A stretch of 64,000 nt of DNA, from positions 93,786 to 157,785 of the forward strand of contig JAGZLW010000001.1 of the NCBI GenBank assembly GCA_018364455.1. The letters are read 5' to 3'. Both the position numbers and the translations under genes were made by a program. How positions within the stretch are numbered: position 1 is the stretch's first letter; every line of letters starts with the position of its first letter. The notes below the pieces were generated by a model, which saw only the letters and a program-made list of their open reading frames with translations, searched no databases and had not been told where the DNA came from. Source of the DNA: Streptococcus mitis. GTDB lineage: Bacteria; Bacillota; Bacilli; Lactobacillales; Streptococcaceae. Positions 1 to 8,382 of the stretch are shown here, piece by piece.

Positions 1-74
1 ACCTCTTCACTAGCTGTGTTGATCGATTTTTTAACAGCCTGTACCTGTTCAAATTGTTCTTGTGTACTTACCAT
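1..74 (-). CDS. proA: Gamma-glutamyl phosphate reductase, N-terminal fragment (cut by window edge)
   Basis: Only the first 24 codons lie in the window; the gene runs off the left end. The translation begins MVSTQEQFEQVQAVKKSINT, which matches the start of streptococcal ProA. ProA reduces gamma-glutamyl phosphate to glutamate semialdehyde, the second step of proline synthesis. It lies 9 nt after the stop codon of proB, so the two are read as one operon. The identification rests on this short stretch and on the proB neighbour; catalytic residues are outside the window. Confidence 0.85.
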   Translation of the reverse strand, partial: MVSTQEQFEQVQAVKKSINTASEE

Positions 75-83
75 AGTTTACCT

Positions 84-1193
84 CTAAAATTCTGTAAAGA
101 GTAGTTGGATTTCAGGAGTAATGGAAATCCAGTCATCGCGATGAATCAAGACACCCTTGGCTTTTTGAGAACGCAACATATCCTCCAAAGCAGATGCTCC
201 AAATTGCACGCGTCCTTTTCCAAGTGATTTTCCACTTTCCTTGTCAAATACTGTCACGATATCACCGTAAGAAAAGGCTCCTTCTGCTTCAACAATACCA
301 GATAAGAGAAGACTCTTGCCATGTTGAGATAGAGCTTCAGCAGCCCCTTTATCAACCCAAATAGAACCTTGGCTCTGAGCATAGAAGGCTAGCCATTGTT
401 TCTGGGTACGGAGCCCTTTCTCCTGTGCAACAAAGTAGGAACCATCCTTAGTCTCCTCCGCTGCCTCAATCATAGCATCTGACTTCAAGGATGAGCAGAT
501 ATAAACAGGAACTCCTGATTCTGTCGCAATAGTTGCAGCTTTGATTTTGGTTAACATGCCCCCAGTTCCGTTTGAAGAACCTGCTCCACCGGCCATATCA
601 ATAATCTCACGATTGATTGTCTCGATTCGCTCCAAGCATTTGGCTGTTGGATCTGAATGAGGATTCCCAGTATAGAGACCGTCCACATCTGTCAAGAGGA
701 CTAAAAGGTCTGCTTGAACCATGGCCGCTACCTGGGCACTCAGAGTGTCATTATCCCCAACCTTGAGTTCATCAATAACGACACTGTCATTCTCGTTGAT
801 GATAGGAATTGCCCCACGGCTAAGTAGAACTGACAAAGCCTGATGGGCATTTTTATAACGGCGCTTATCCACAAAGTCATCCTGAGTCAGCAAGATTTGT
901 GCAGAAACGATTTGGCGCAAGAGAAGATTGGTCGTGTATTCTTCCAACAAAAGCCCCTGCCCTACTGCTGCTGAAGCCTGTTTATCAGCAATCTTAGTCG
1001 GACGCTTTTTAAATCCTAAGGCTCCAAAACCAGCCGCAATGGCACCTGATGACACCAAAATCAATTCATGACCAGCTTCGTGCAACATAGCCAACTGCTG
1101 GGTAATAGCCTTTACCTTACTACGTGATAAACTTCCATCCTCATTCGTCAGAGAAGAAGTCCCCACCTTAAAGACAATCCGTTTGTATTTCAT
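84..1193 (-). CDS. proB: Glutamate 5-kinase
   Basis: ProB phosphorylates glutamate to gamma-glutamyl phosphate, the first and usually feedback-inhibited step of cytosolic proline synthesis. The 369-residue protein has an amino-acid kinase domain in about residues 1-255 (KVGTSSL near the start, NENDSVV, GDNDTLSAQVA and GTGGMLTKIKAA), followed by a C-terminal PUA-like domain, as in full-length bacterial ProB. An ATG seven codons upstream is in frame, but the start used here (MKYKRIVF) is preceded by the ribosome-binding site GGAGTGAG at good spacing and begins where family members usually do. proA follows 9 nt downstream. Confidence 0.95.
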   Translation of the reverse strand: MKYKRIVFKVGTSSLTNEDGSLSRSKVKAITQQLAMLHEAGHELILVSSGAIAAGFGALGFKKRPTKIADKQASAAVGQGLLLEEYTTNLLLRQIVSAQILLTQDDFVDKRRYKNAHQALSVLLSRGAIPIINENDSVVIDELKVGDNDTLSAQVAAMVQADLLVLLTDVDGLYTGNPHSDPTAKCLERIETINREIIDMAGGAGSSNGTGGMLTKIKAATIATESGVPVYICSSLKSDAMIEAAEETKDGSYFVAQEKGLRTQKQWLAFYAQSQGSIWVDKGAAEALSQHGKSLLLSGIVEAEGAFSYGDIVTVFDKESGKSLGKGRVQFGASALEDMLRSQKAKGVLIHRDDWISITPEIQLLFTEF

Positions 1194-1222
1194 AGTCTCA
1201 CTCCGATTCTTCATATTTATCC

Positions 1223-1251
1223 ATTATAACATGAATGGCAGGAAATAGAAA
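1223..1251 (-). promoter_or_regulatory. Probable proBA promoter
   Basis: A TATAAT hexamer (1223-1228 on the minus strand) lies about 30 nt before the proB start, with a weak -35 (TTTCTA, 1246-1251) at a 17-nt spacing. The resulting leader would hold the GGAGTGAG ribosome site. Assigned by pattern only. Confidence 0.5.
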
Positions 1252-1263
1252 AGAGTTGATAGG

Positions 1264-1292
1264 AAAAAGAAGGCCCTAAAACCTTCTTTTTT
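1264..1292 (-). terminator. Intrinsic terminator after pce
   Basis: AAAAAGAAGG and CCTTCTTTTTT form a 10-bp stem with an 8-nt loop and runs of T on both strands. It begins immediately after the pce stop codon and lies between pce and the proBA promoter, so it mainly ends pce transcription. Confidence 0.85.
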
Positions 1293-1293
1293 A

Positions 1294-3177
1294 CTACTGT
1301 TCTGATTCCGATTTGTTTGCACTCGTTTCAGAGCTTTGTGAAATTGAAGAAGTCAAATCTTGACTAGTTGAAGCGCTTGTAACACCTTCATTCTGTCTAA
1401 TTTCTTTATTTTCAAGATCTTTTGTCACTACTTCATTGGATTTTTTTATTTCTGAATTACTTGTAACTCTAGTTGTAGCAGATTTCTCGACCGGAACATC
1501 CACTAACCAGGCACCACTTGAATCAACAGTATAGCCTTCTGGTGTCTTACCGTTCACAAGCAATTGACCATTTTCTTTCAAGAAGTACCATTTATCCTTG
1601 TCCTTGATCCAACCCACAGCTCGTGAACCATCTTCCTTGTAGAAATACCAAGCATTTGCCTTTTTAAGCCAACCTTGCTTCATAGCTCCTGAATCTTCTA
1701 GATAGTAATGATGACCAGAAACTTCTATCTCGCCTGTCTTCATGATACCAGTAGAATCCATATAGTACCAGGTTTCTTTATCTTTTACCCAACCCGTTTT
1801 CATTTCTCCTGATTGAGCAAAGTAATACCATTGTCCCTTATATTGAAGCCAACCTGTCTTCATAGAGCCATCGTTTGATAAATAATAGGACTGACCTCCA
1901 GTATTTACCCAGCCAATTTCCATCTGATTTTCTTTGTTGAAATAATACCAGATTCCATCAATTTTCTTCCAATTTTTAGCAGAAGCACCAGAGTCTGTTA
2001 AATAGAACCAATGATTGTTCCATTTTTTCCATTGATTCTGTAACAAGATACCCGTTTGGTTAAAGTAATACCAGTCACCCTTAATTTCATTCCAACCGAC
2101 AGCATACTCTCCTGTAGAATCAGGTGCTTGATACCACCAGTTTCCATAAGCACTCTTATGCCAACCAGCTTGAAAACTTGGAATCTTCTTGTAGGCAGTT
2201 GAAATATTTACTAAACCGTCTTGTCGAATATCAAAAACTGTCGCATCATAGTCTTTGCTGGCTGCGTTAATTCTCTCAATTCCTCGTTCTTTAAGCCAAT
2301 TGACATACTCACTATCAACACCGTTTTTCCAAGGTAGACTATCTGAGGTTTGAACAATCAAACTCGGACTCAAATTTTTAATGAAATCCTTGGTGTTTGA
2401 TTTATTAGTATCATAGTGATGATTAAACTTCATCAAATCAACTTTTCCAATAAGAGGACCATACTTGTCTTCCGCTCCATGAACATTATCTAAGTCGCCC
2501 CCAAGGTAAATTTTCTTGCCATTGACTTTCACTACACTAATCAAGGAATTGGAATTGTCATCCCAAATTTTCTTTAATTCACCTGATGAATCTGTTTCAT
2601 TTTCATAATTATAGAGTTGAATATCCATGTCCCCAAACTGAAAATGAGCATCCCCTTGTGTGATATTTTGAATAACTGAAACACCTTTTTCTGCGGCAGT
2701 CTGTAAAACCTTATCGTAGCCATACAGATTATCCCATAGACGTTCAGAATTAGTAATACGATTATCACTATATTTTTTAAGATAGACTCGGTCAACTGGA
2801 TAGGTAGACAGTAATTCATCAACATTTCCAATATGGTCACTGTGAGTATGGGTTACCAAAATAAAATCAAGTTTTTGAACACCCAATTCCTTCAAACGAC
2901 GAAAGACACGGTCTGTTAGAACATGCTTATAAGACGTTTCAATTCCTTCTCTCCATGGATAACGTGAATCACTTCCATCTGGGAAATCATAATCTTCTCC
3001 TGTATCAATCATGGCAAAATGTCCATTGCTTTCAAGAATAATCGCATCACTGCCACCTTCTTGAACATTTATAAAGTGGATTTTATTTCCTGAACTTTCT
3101 TGAGCTTGAACATTCCCATGCAATGACAAACCTAAAAAAGCGCCTGCAAGTGCTAAACTAATCAATTTCTTTTTCAT
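1294..3177 (-). CDS. pce: Choline-binding phosphorylcholine esterase (Pce/CbpE)
   Basis: A secreted enzyme that removes phosphorylcholine from teichoic acids at the cell surface. Residues 1-25 are a signal peptide ending NVQA. A metallo-beta-lactamase fold follows, with HTHSDH at 110-115, GGD at 226-228 and HH at 253-254; subtracting the signal peptide these fall at H85, H87, D89, H90, D203 and H229, the metal site known for pneumococcal Pce. About ten choline-binding repeats (GW...WYYF pattern) span about 338-545 and would hold the protein to choline-decorated teichoic acid. A Ser/Thr-rich tail of about 75 residues closes it. The 627-residue length and layout fit Pce closely. rluD lies just upstream, only 2 nt away. 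Confidence 0.96.
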   Translation of the reverse strand: MKKKLISLALAGAFLGLSLHGNVQAQESSGNKIHFINVQEGGSDAIILESNGHFAMIDTGEDYDFPDGSDSRYPWREGIETSYKHVLTDRVFRRLKELGVQKLDFILVTHTHSDHIGNVDELLSTYPVDRVYLKKYSDNRITNSERLWDNLYGYDKVLQTAAEKGVSVIQNITQGDAHFQFGDMDIQLYNYENETDSSGELKKIWDDNSNSLISVVKVNGKKIYLGGDLDNVHGAEDKYGPLIGKVDLMKFNHHYDTNKSNTKDFIKNLSPSLIVQTSDSLPWKNGVDSEYVNWLKERGIERINAASKDYDATVFDIRQDGLVNISTAYKKIPSFQAGWHKSAYGNWWYQAPDSTGEYAVGWNEIKGDWYYFNQTGILLQNQWKKWNNHWFYLTDSGASAKNWKKIDGIWYYFNKENQMEIGWVNTGGQSYYLSNDGSMKTGWLQYKGQWYYFAQSGEMKTGWVKDKETWYYMDSTGIMKTGEIEVSGHHYYLEDSGAMKQGWLKKANAWYFYKEDGSRAVGWIKDKDKWYFLKENGQLLVNGKTPEGYTVDSSGAWLVDVPVEKSATTRVTSNSEIKKSNEVVTKDLENKEIRQNEGVTSASTSQDLTSSISQSSETSANKSESEQ

Positions 3178-3179
3178 TC

Positions 3180-4067
3180 TTACTTCCTTAATTTCTCCAA
3201 AGTTTCCTTAAAAATCTCTGGGATATCTGCTGTAAATTCTAAGGTCTCACCTGTTCTCGGATGAGTAAAACCTAAAGTCTTGGCATGAAGAAATTGTCCA
3301 TGCCCCTTAAGTGTCTTACGAGGACCATAGACTTCATCACCAGCGACTGGATGGCCAATATAAGCCATATGGACACGAATCTGATGAGTGCGACCTGTCT
3401 CTAGCTGCAACTCCACTAAGCTATAATCGCCAAAGCGTTCCAAGACGTGGAAACGAGTCACTGCAGTCTTCCCTTTAGCAGTCACAGCCTGTTTCTTACG
3501 GTCTTTTTCACTACGACCAATCGGAGCTTCAATCACACCACGATCATTAGGCAGATTTCCATGAACAATCGCCCAATATTTGCGGAGAGACTTTTTATCC
3601 TTCAGTTCTTGAGCAAGTGCTAGATGCGCCTCATCGTTTTTAGCAATCATGAGAAGGCCAGACGTATCCTTATCAATACGATGAACAATTCCTGGGCGTA
3701 GAACCCCATTGATACCCGACAAGTCCTTAATATGATACATAAGGGCATTTACCAAAGTTCCACTAGTATGACCAGCACTCGGATGCACAACCATCCCCTG
3801 AGGCTTATTAACGACGGCCACATCCTCATCTTGGTAGATGATATCTAGCAGAAGATTCTCAGCCACATACTCTAAGACCTCCGGCTCTGGTACATGGTAA
3901 GTGACGATATCACCCTCTTGAACAGTGTATTTAGCTTTCTTGACTTGACCATTGACCAAGACCTGGCCTAATTTGATTTGTTCATTCGCGAGACTACGTG
4001 ATAATTCTGTCAAATCTGACAAAGCCTTATCTAAACGCAGGCCACCAGTTTCAATTTTAATTTCCAT
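3180..4067 (-). CDS. rluD: RluA-family 23S rRNA pseudouridine synthase (RluD type)
   Basis: Converts uridines to pseudouridine in 23S rRNA. An S4 RNA-binding domain occupies roughly residues 1-70 (LRLDKAL... VLVNGQVKK), followed by the RluA catalytic domain with the motif HRIDKDTSGLL near residue 130, whose Asp is the catalytic residue. The 295-residue length is typical. The ATG is preceded by AGAGGAAATAA, a good ribosome site, which lies inside the end of lspA; the two genes overlap by 11 nt, so translation is probably coupled. The exact uridine targets cannot be read from sequence. Confidence 0.92.
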   Translation of the reverse strand: MEIKIETGGLRLDKALSDLTELSRSLANEQIKLGQVLVNGQVKKAKYTVQEGDIVTYHVPEPEVLEYVAENLLLDIIYQDEDVAVVNKPQGMVVHPSAGHTSGTLVNALMYHIKDLSGINGVLRPGIVHRIDKDTSGLLMIAKNDEAHLALAQELKDKKSLRKYWAIVHGNLPNDRGVIEAPIGRSEKDRKKQAVTAKGKTAVTRFHVLERFGDYSLVELQLETGRTHQIRVHMAYIGHPVAGDEVYGPRKTLKGHGQFLHAKTLGFTHPRTGETLEFTADIPEIFKETLEKLRK

Positions 4068-4518
4068 TTATTTCCTCTTTTAGCATTGCAATCAATAAAA
4101 TAATCACTCCAACAGTCAGATAGCTATCTGCTACATTGAAAATTGCAAAATTAATAAAGTCAAGGTGGAACATATCCACAACAAATCCCTGACTGATCCT
4201 GTCAATAAAGTTTCCAAGACCACCTGCGATTATCAAGGTCAAGCCCAAGACCATCCAAAGCGAGTCCTCCATGTGTTTATGTAGATACCAAATGGCACCT
4301 ACCATAACGACCAGTGTAATGATAGCAAATAACCACTGCTGGTCTTGTAGCATCGAAAAGGCTGCACCTCGATTTTGCAGGTAGGTCAAGCTAACGAAAT
4401 TGGGAATCCAAGAGCGCACTTCACCCAGTGGAATCTGCTGGACGATATAGGATTTGACTAACTGATCCAGCGCAATCAAAAGCAGTACAATGACTGCCAC
4501 TATTCCTCTTTTTTTCAT
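4057..4518 (-). CDS. lspA: Lipoprotein signal peptidase (signal peptidase II)
   Basis: A membrane aspartyl protease that cleaves the signal peptide of lipidated prolipoproteins before the modified cysteine. The 153-residue protein shows four hydrophobic segments and the two conserved catalytic-aspartate regions GNFIDRI and FNVADSYLTVG, plus the NRGAAFSML block. Its substrates here would include the lipoproteins at 5650, 50712 and 55727. It overlaps the LysR gene upstream by 4 nt (ATGA) and rluD downstream by 11 nt, forming one transcription unit. Confidence 0.97.
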   Translation of the reverse strand: MKKRGIVAVIVLLLIALDQLVKSYIVQQIPLGEVRSWIPNFVSLTYLQNRGAAFSMLQDQQWLFAIITLVVMVGAIWYLHKHMEDSLWMVLGLTLIIAGGLGNFIDRISQGFVVDMFHLDFINFAIFNVADSYLTVGVIILLIAMLKEEINGN

Positions 4519-5423
4519 GATTTCCTCTTCTGATTAAAATATTCTTGCATGACTTCTACAAAGAGAGTACCAGCTTGACTCAGCTCCACTTCCTCACGTT
4601 TGACATAAACCATGCGATTATCCAAATTATCCTTGAGACGAATAACTGTGATGCCATTGACACTGTCACTATCTAAAAATCCAGACCCTGTCGCATAGGC
4701 GTCCGTCCGCTCCAAAATACCATTCAAGGTGGCACGGTCTGTCACATTAAACATCTGTGAGCTAGCGCTGGTATCGACAAAATTCTCTGAATAATAAAGA
4801 TACTCATCTTTCTCTTGAGTAAAACGAACTGTCGGTAGATCCGCTAAATCCTCCATGACCAATTCCTCTTTCTGAGCTAATGGATGCCCCTCGCGGAGAT
4901 AAATGTGGGTATGGAAGGGAATCAATTCAATGACCTCAAGGCCTAGCTTTTCAACCCGTTGCATAATACCCTTTTTATTTTGATTGTTAAGGTAGATAAT
5001 CCCAATCTCACTATGCCCTTGCGCTACTTCATCTAATATTTGAACAGTAGTTGATTCAAAAATACGGAAATTTTTATAGTCAGGATAGCGCTCTGAAAAG
5101 GCCGTAATGGTTGGTGGCAAGAAGTCATAGTGCTGGCTAGCAATGGAAAATTCATCTTTTTCTTCTTCAGGATTAGCATACTGATTTTGAAAAATATCAA
5201 ATCCTTTAACCAATTCTTGCGCTTTTTCATAGAATTCCATACCACGACGAGTCAAGAAAGTCCCTGAGCTGGTCCGACGGAAAATCTTAAAACCCAACTC
5301 TTTTTCCAAATCACGAACAGAAATGGACAGACTCGGCTGACTAACATACATCTTTTCAGCAGCTTCACGGAAAGTACCACTATTGGCAATGGCAACAACA
5401 TAGCGTAATTGTTGAATGTTCAT
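4515..5423 (-). CDS. LysR-family transcriptional regulator (CmbR/CysB-like)
   Basis: A 302-residue LysR regulator. The N-terminal winged helix-turn-helix is clear (FREAAEKMYVSQPSLSISVR, residues about 18-37), followed by a periplasmic-binding-like effector domain. The overall sequence resembles the CysB/CmbR branch, which in lactococci and streptococci controls sulfur amino-acid uptake and synthesis, but I cannot assign an effector with certainty. It is the first gene of the lysR-lspA-rluD-pce run, with a 4-nt overlap onto lspA. A TATAAT element lies in the intergenic region just upstream of the ATG. Confidence 0.85.
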   Translation of the reverse strand: MNIQQLRYVVAIANSGTFREAAEKMYVSQPSLSISVRDLEKELGFKIFRRTSSGTFLTRRGMEFYEKAQELVKGFDIFQNQYANPEEEKDEFSIASQHYDFLPPTITAFSERYPDYKNFRIFESTTVQILDEVAQGHSEIGIIYLNNQNKKGIMQRVEKLGLEVIELIPFHTHIYLREGHPLAQKEELVMEDLADLPTVRFTQEKDEYLYYSENFVDTSASSQMFNVTDRATLNGILERTDAYATGSGFLDSDSVNGITVIRLKDNLDNRMVYVKREEVELSQAGTLFVEVMQEYFNQKRKS

Positions 5424-5649
5424 CTTCTACCCCCAACTTCTTTATCTTTTCATTATACCATATTTTAGAAGTTTTCCAAAAAGGAAAAAAGTATGGAAAT
5501 TTTCAAGTCTCAATAAATACTCTAACATTCCAAGACAAGAATTAGTATAATGTCTTTTTTCAGTCCTTATCTGATTTCAAGCAAATAAAAACAGCAAATC
5601 TTGTTGATTTACCGTTTAAAACATAATACAAATTCGATTTACCATAAAT

Positions 5650-6057
5650 TTATAAAAAAGCCTCTTCAATCCTATTAGCTATATCTGGACTTACCTCCCA
5701 AATCCCAACATAAGGTTGTTCAATATACTGTTTTTCTTTTATAGTATATAGATAGGCTACACTATCCTTTTCTTCATTCTGATGAGTGAATTTGATAATG
5801 ATGTAATCTTTAACATTTGTCGGTTGATCATTTAAACTCTCAAAAGTTGTAGATTTGGACTGTTTCTGTATCTCCTTAATCAATGCTGAGATTTCTTCTC
5901 TCTTACTTATTGTTTTAATTTCTCCAGAGATACTTTTCTGTAGGAAAATTACAGAAATCCTTTCAGGTTCAGGAAGAATAAGTTTTTTCTTACTGACACA
6001 AGCAGATAGAATAAGAAAAGAGATTGAACAGACTATTATAGTGATAATTTTTTTCAC
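5650..6057 (-). CDS. Small hypothetical lipoprotein
   Basis: A 135-residue protein starting at GTG. The N-terminus is a lipoprotein signal (MKKIITIIVCSISFLILSAC) with an LSAC lipobox and Cys20, so it should be lipidated and anchored outside the membrane. The remainder is hydrophilic with no domain I recognise. A ribosome site (AAAGGA) lies somewhat far upstream. It stands alone between the LysR gene and the rpmA operon, and is AT-rich like typical accessory lipoproteins. Function unknown. Confidence 0.75.
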   Translation of the reverse strand: MKKIITIIVCSISFLILSACVSKKKLILPEPERISVIFLQKSISGEIKTISKREEISALIKEIQKQSKSTTFESLNDQPTNVKDYIIIKFTHQNEEKDSVAYLYTIKEKQYIEQPYVGIWEVSPDIANRIEEAFL

Positions 6058-6370
6058 ACAGGTTCACATCCTTTCCATATTCCTACTTCCTTACTCAGAT
6101 ACAATTATAATATCAAATCTTAGCAATTTTTACAATATCTTATTCCCTCATAAACTTTATTACTGTAAAAGTTTTACATTCCACTATTTTATGATTGTAT
6201 CTAAAAGATAAAGTAGCTGATAAATTCGCTTCTTACATAGAATTTTAAAATATGGGTATCAAAACAAAAAACAGGCTCTCCGAAAAATCGGAAAGCCTTA
6301 TTTAATGCTACTTCTAGCTTCCTCGCCTTTACATTTCAAGGCTCGGGATAAAAAGGTTCACTGAACCTTT
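6058..6370. other. Intergenic region between lipoprotein and rpmA
   Basis: This 313-bp gap holds no convincing gene. It carries an inverted repeat at 6273-6298 (AGGCT..CCGA/TCGG..AGCCT) and the rpmA terminator at its right end. The AT-rich left half probably contains the lipoprotein promoter, but no clean hexamer pair stands out. Confidence 0.6.
6273..6298. terminator. Inverted repeat, possible second terminator of the rplU operon
   Basis: An imperfect stem with an AAAA loop (AGGCTCTCCGA / TCGGAAAGCCT). On the minus strand it is followed by a T/G-rich run (TGTTTTTTGTTTT), so it may back up the terminator at 6350-6373. Confidence 0.5.
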
Positions 6371-6373
6371 TTA
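6350..6373 (-). terminator. Intrinsic terminator after rpmA
   Basis: TAAAAAGGTTCA and TGAACCTTTTTA form a near-perfect stem with a 0-1 nt apex in the drawn form, starting at the rpmA stop codon and followed by T residues on the minus strand. Confidence 0.8.
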
Positions 6374-6664
6374 TTTAGCGATTGGATAAACAGAAACCTG
6401 CTTTTTATCGCGTCCTTTACGTTCAAAGCGTACTACGCCTTCAACTTTAGCGAACAAAGTATCGTCTCCACCACGTCCAACGTTTACACCTGGGTAGATG
6501 TGTGTACCACGTTGACGGTAAAGGATTGATCCACCTGTTACAGTTTGTCCGTCAGCTGCTTTAGCTCCAAGACGTTTTGCTTGTGAATCACGTCCGTTTG
6601 ATGTAGAACCTCCACCTTTTTTGTGGGCGAAAAGTTGCAAGTTGTTAAGAGTCATTTTTAACAT
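6371..6664 (-). CDS. rpmA: 50S ribosomal protein L27 with cleavable N-terminal extension
   Basis: A 97-residue L27, a large-subunit protein whose N-terminal tail reaches the peptidyl-transferase centre. The start MLKMTLNNLQLF precedes the functional N-terminus AHKKGGGST. In Firmicutes this extension is removed by the Prp protease, and the site here would be between Phe12 and Ala13. The protease gene lies 16 nt upstream. The ATG at 6664 has GGAGG at good spacing; the second ATG three codons on is too far from it. Last gene of rplU-prp-rpmA. Confidence 0.97.
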   Translation of the reverse strand: MLKMTLNNLQLFAHKKGGGSTSNGRDSQAKRLGAKAADGQTVTGGSILYRQRGTHIYPGVNVGRGGDDTLFAKVEGVVRFERKGRDKKQVSVYPIAK

Positions 6665-6680
6665 AATGTTTTCCTCCGTG

Positions 6681-7025
6681 TTAGTTTTCTGTGATAACTC
6701 TGGTTTGGACGAACTCTGAAGAGTTCTCCGATAAGTTTGCCATACCTAAGAAAAATGATTCAAAGAATAACTGGGTCATTTCTCTCTGGTGTGAAGGAAG
6801 ATCTTTTGGAATCTCAACCATCAGATAGCCACCTTCATCTTCGTTTAATTCTAGGATTGGTTCATAGCCTGCAAATTTCTCAATAGAATTGATAAAGTTA
6901 ATGGCAAGCGTAGAAACCGATGCACACACGACATCTAAGCCGTATTCGCCACTCTCGGCGTGTCCAGTAATTTCCGCACTCCTCAGCTCGCCATCTTCGG
7001 CTCTCTCAAAGACTGCCTGTATCAT
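6681..7025 (-). CDS. prp: Ribosomal-processing cysteine protease Prp
   Basis: Cleaves the N-terminal extension of L27, a step needed for ribosome assembly in Firmicutes. The 114-residue protein has the family's catalytic pair at His22 (TGHAESG) and Cys34 (LDVVCASVS), the same spacing as characterised Prp proteins (formerly YsxB/DUF464). It sits between rplU and rpmA, the standard position, and its substrate is encoded by the next gene. The start overlaps nothing; rplU ends 15 nt upstream. Confidence 0.95.
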   Translation of the reverse strand: MIQAVFERAEDGELRSAEITGHAESGEYGLDVVCASVSTLAINFINSIEKFAGYEPILELNEDEGGYLMVEIPKDLPSHQREMTQLFFESFFLGMANLSENSSEFVQTRVITEN

Positions 7026-7040
7026 GTGTTCTCCTTAAAA

Positions 7041-7355
7041 TTAAGCGTTGATTGCGTTGATGACAACTTTTGTATATGGTTGACGGTGACCTTGTTTACG
7101 GTGGCTACCTTTTTTAGGTTTGTACTTGTAAGTAACAACTTTCTTTTGTTTTCCTTGTTTTTCAACAGTTCCAACTACAGTAGCTCCAGCAACAAGTGGA
7201 GTTCCGACAACAGTGTTTTCACCACCAACAAGAACAACTTCGTTAAAAGTAACTTCTTGACCAGCTTCAACGTTCAATTTTTCAACGTAAACTGCTTGAC
7301 CAACTTCAACTTTAACTTGTTTTCCGCCAGTTTTGATAATTGCGTATGTGCTCAT
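7041..7355 (-). CDS. rplU: 50S ribosomal protein L21
   Basis: A 104-residue L21, starting [16 protein letters not shown], with the C-terminal basic block [19 protein letters not shown] that contacts 23S rRNA. The reading frame is open for 25 codons further upstream, but the ATG at 7353-7355 follows a strong GGAGG site 6 nt away and is where L21 begins in all relatives, so the upstream part is leader RNA. First gene of rplU-prp-rpmA. Confidence 0.98.
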
Positions 7356-7491
7356 TATGCACCTCCTATGATTTTTATGGGTTTCCCCGAATTTTTGTGA
7401 AGACTCGCCTAGCATCGTGGGACGAACCACTTAAACTTGAATAATCAAGCAACGATGTTCGTGCGGTTGCACAGGAACGTGCATAGTCAAC
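7356..7491 (-). ncRNA. Probable L21 ribosomal-protein leader
   Basis: About 136 nt of untranslated leader lie between the predicted start site and rplU. It contains several complementary blocks, for example TGCACG/TGTGCA, and repeated GTTCGT-type and CACGATGC/ATCGTTGC pairings, and is richer in GC than the flanks. Bacillus relatives carry an autoregulatory L21 leader at this position. The assignment is by position and visible pairing, not by a covariance model. Confidence 0.55.
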
Positions 7492-7497
7492 TCTTCA

Positions 7498-7503
7498 AGT
7501 ATA
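7498..7503 (-). promoter_or_regulatory. Extended -10 of the rplU operon
   Basis: TGCTATACT on the minus strand gives an extended -10 (TGn TATACT) about 145 nt before rplU, consistent with a long structured leader. No good -35 is visible, as is usual for extended -10 promoters. Confidence 0.5.
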
Positions 7504-7536
7504 GCATATCTCCTATTTTCTTACAAGTAATAACAC

Positions 7537-8229
7537 CTAAAATGAAGCTTTTTCTTTTACTTTTTTCCGCCACTTGGCAAAAAGCATGCTGAGGTAAAAA
7601 ATACTCATCATAATAGGAACACCAAGAATGGTCTTTTCATGATAGAAAATCGTCAAATAGGCTGAAAAGACAACGCCAAGGACAAAACTACTAAGCAGGC
7701 TAACAAATATGAATCCTTCACGCAAAAAAGGTGTGTGCTTGGTTCGGAAATAATCTCCAAAAGCTAGCATGGTCCGTTTGATATTTCCTGTCATAAAAGC
7801 GTTATTATAGGCAATACCCGACACTTCTCCAAAAGCAGTTGTCACCAATCCCATACAGAAGGCCAAGGGAGGTACTAGATAGATATTATCTACAGTCTGC
7901 GGCACAAAACCAATAATGATTGATAAGATTGCTAAAGGAAGCAATGACAAAATTGGTTTTTTCACAATTCTCAATTTTTCCTTATAAACAGTTAATAAAA
8001 AGACCCCCATCATAAAAGCTAGCAAGGTCATTACTTTGGCACTGGCATCTGACACATTGTGTTGAATGAGCCCCACTGATAGAAAGACGACATTCCCAGT
8101 TTGTCCAGCAACAAGAGTATTCCCTCGCACAATAAACGTATAGGCATCTACATATCCTGCACAAAAAGTCAAAAAAAGCGCTAGCCTCTTAGACTGACGT
8201 GATATTTTTCTTATAGGTAATAACCTCAT
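7537..8229 (-). CDS. DUF1275 (YoaK-family) membrane protein
   Basis: A 230-residue integral membrane protein with about six hydrophobic helices. The N-terminal motif CAGYVDAYTFIVRGNTLVAG with QTGNVV and the later NNAFMTGNIKR are the signature repeats of DUF1275. The biochemical role of the family is unknown. An ATG four codons upstream is in frame, but it overlaps the ribosome site GGGAGG that serves the ATG at 8229, so the shorter start is chosen. It is divergent from the oxidoreductase at 8383. Confidence 0.88.
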   Translation of the reverse strand: MRLLPIRKISRQSKRLALFLTFCAGYVDAYTFIVRGNTLVAGQTGNVVFLSVGLIQHNVSDASAKVMTLLAFMMGVFLLTVYKEKLRIVKKPILSLLPLAILSIIIGFVPQTVDNIYLVPPLAFCMGLVTTAFGEVSGIAYNNAFMTGNIKRTMLAFGDYFRTKHTPFLREGFIFVSLLSSFVLGVVFSAYLTIFYHEKTILGVPIMMSIFYLSMLFAKWRKKVKEKASF

Positions 8230-8318
8230 TTTTCCTCCCATTTCATTTACTCATCTCATTATTGTACCATTTTCTTTGGAAAAGACCTAGTAGCTTATTT
8301 GAAATTTCTTACCCTCTG

Positions 8319-8348
8319 TTGGATAGTCCCGTCTATCTATGTTATAAT
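8319..8348 (+). promoter_or_regulatory. Promoter of the oxidoreductase-helicase pair
   Basis: TTGGAT (8319-8324) and TATAAT (8343-8348) with an 18-nt spacer, about 35 nt ahead of the ATG at 8383. This also shows that in-frame codons upstream of 8383 are not translated. Confidence 0.75.
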
Positions 8349-8382
8349 GAAAGAAGGATTTGAAATCGGAAAAGGAGTAACT

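Noticed and set aside
7356..7430. 25-codon in-frame extension of L21
   Set aside because: It lies before the strong ribosome site of the normal L21 start and inside the probable leader RNA.
8299..8382. Longer start of the oxidoreductase
   Set aside because: The TTG start would include the promoter hexamers; the ATG at 8383 has a good ribosome site.
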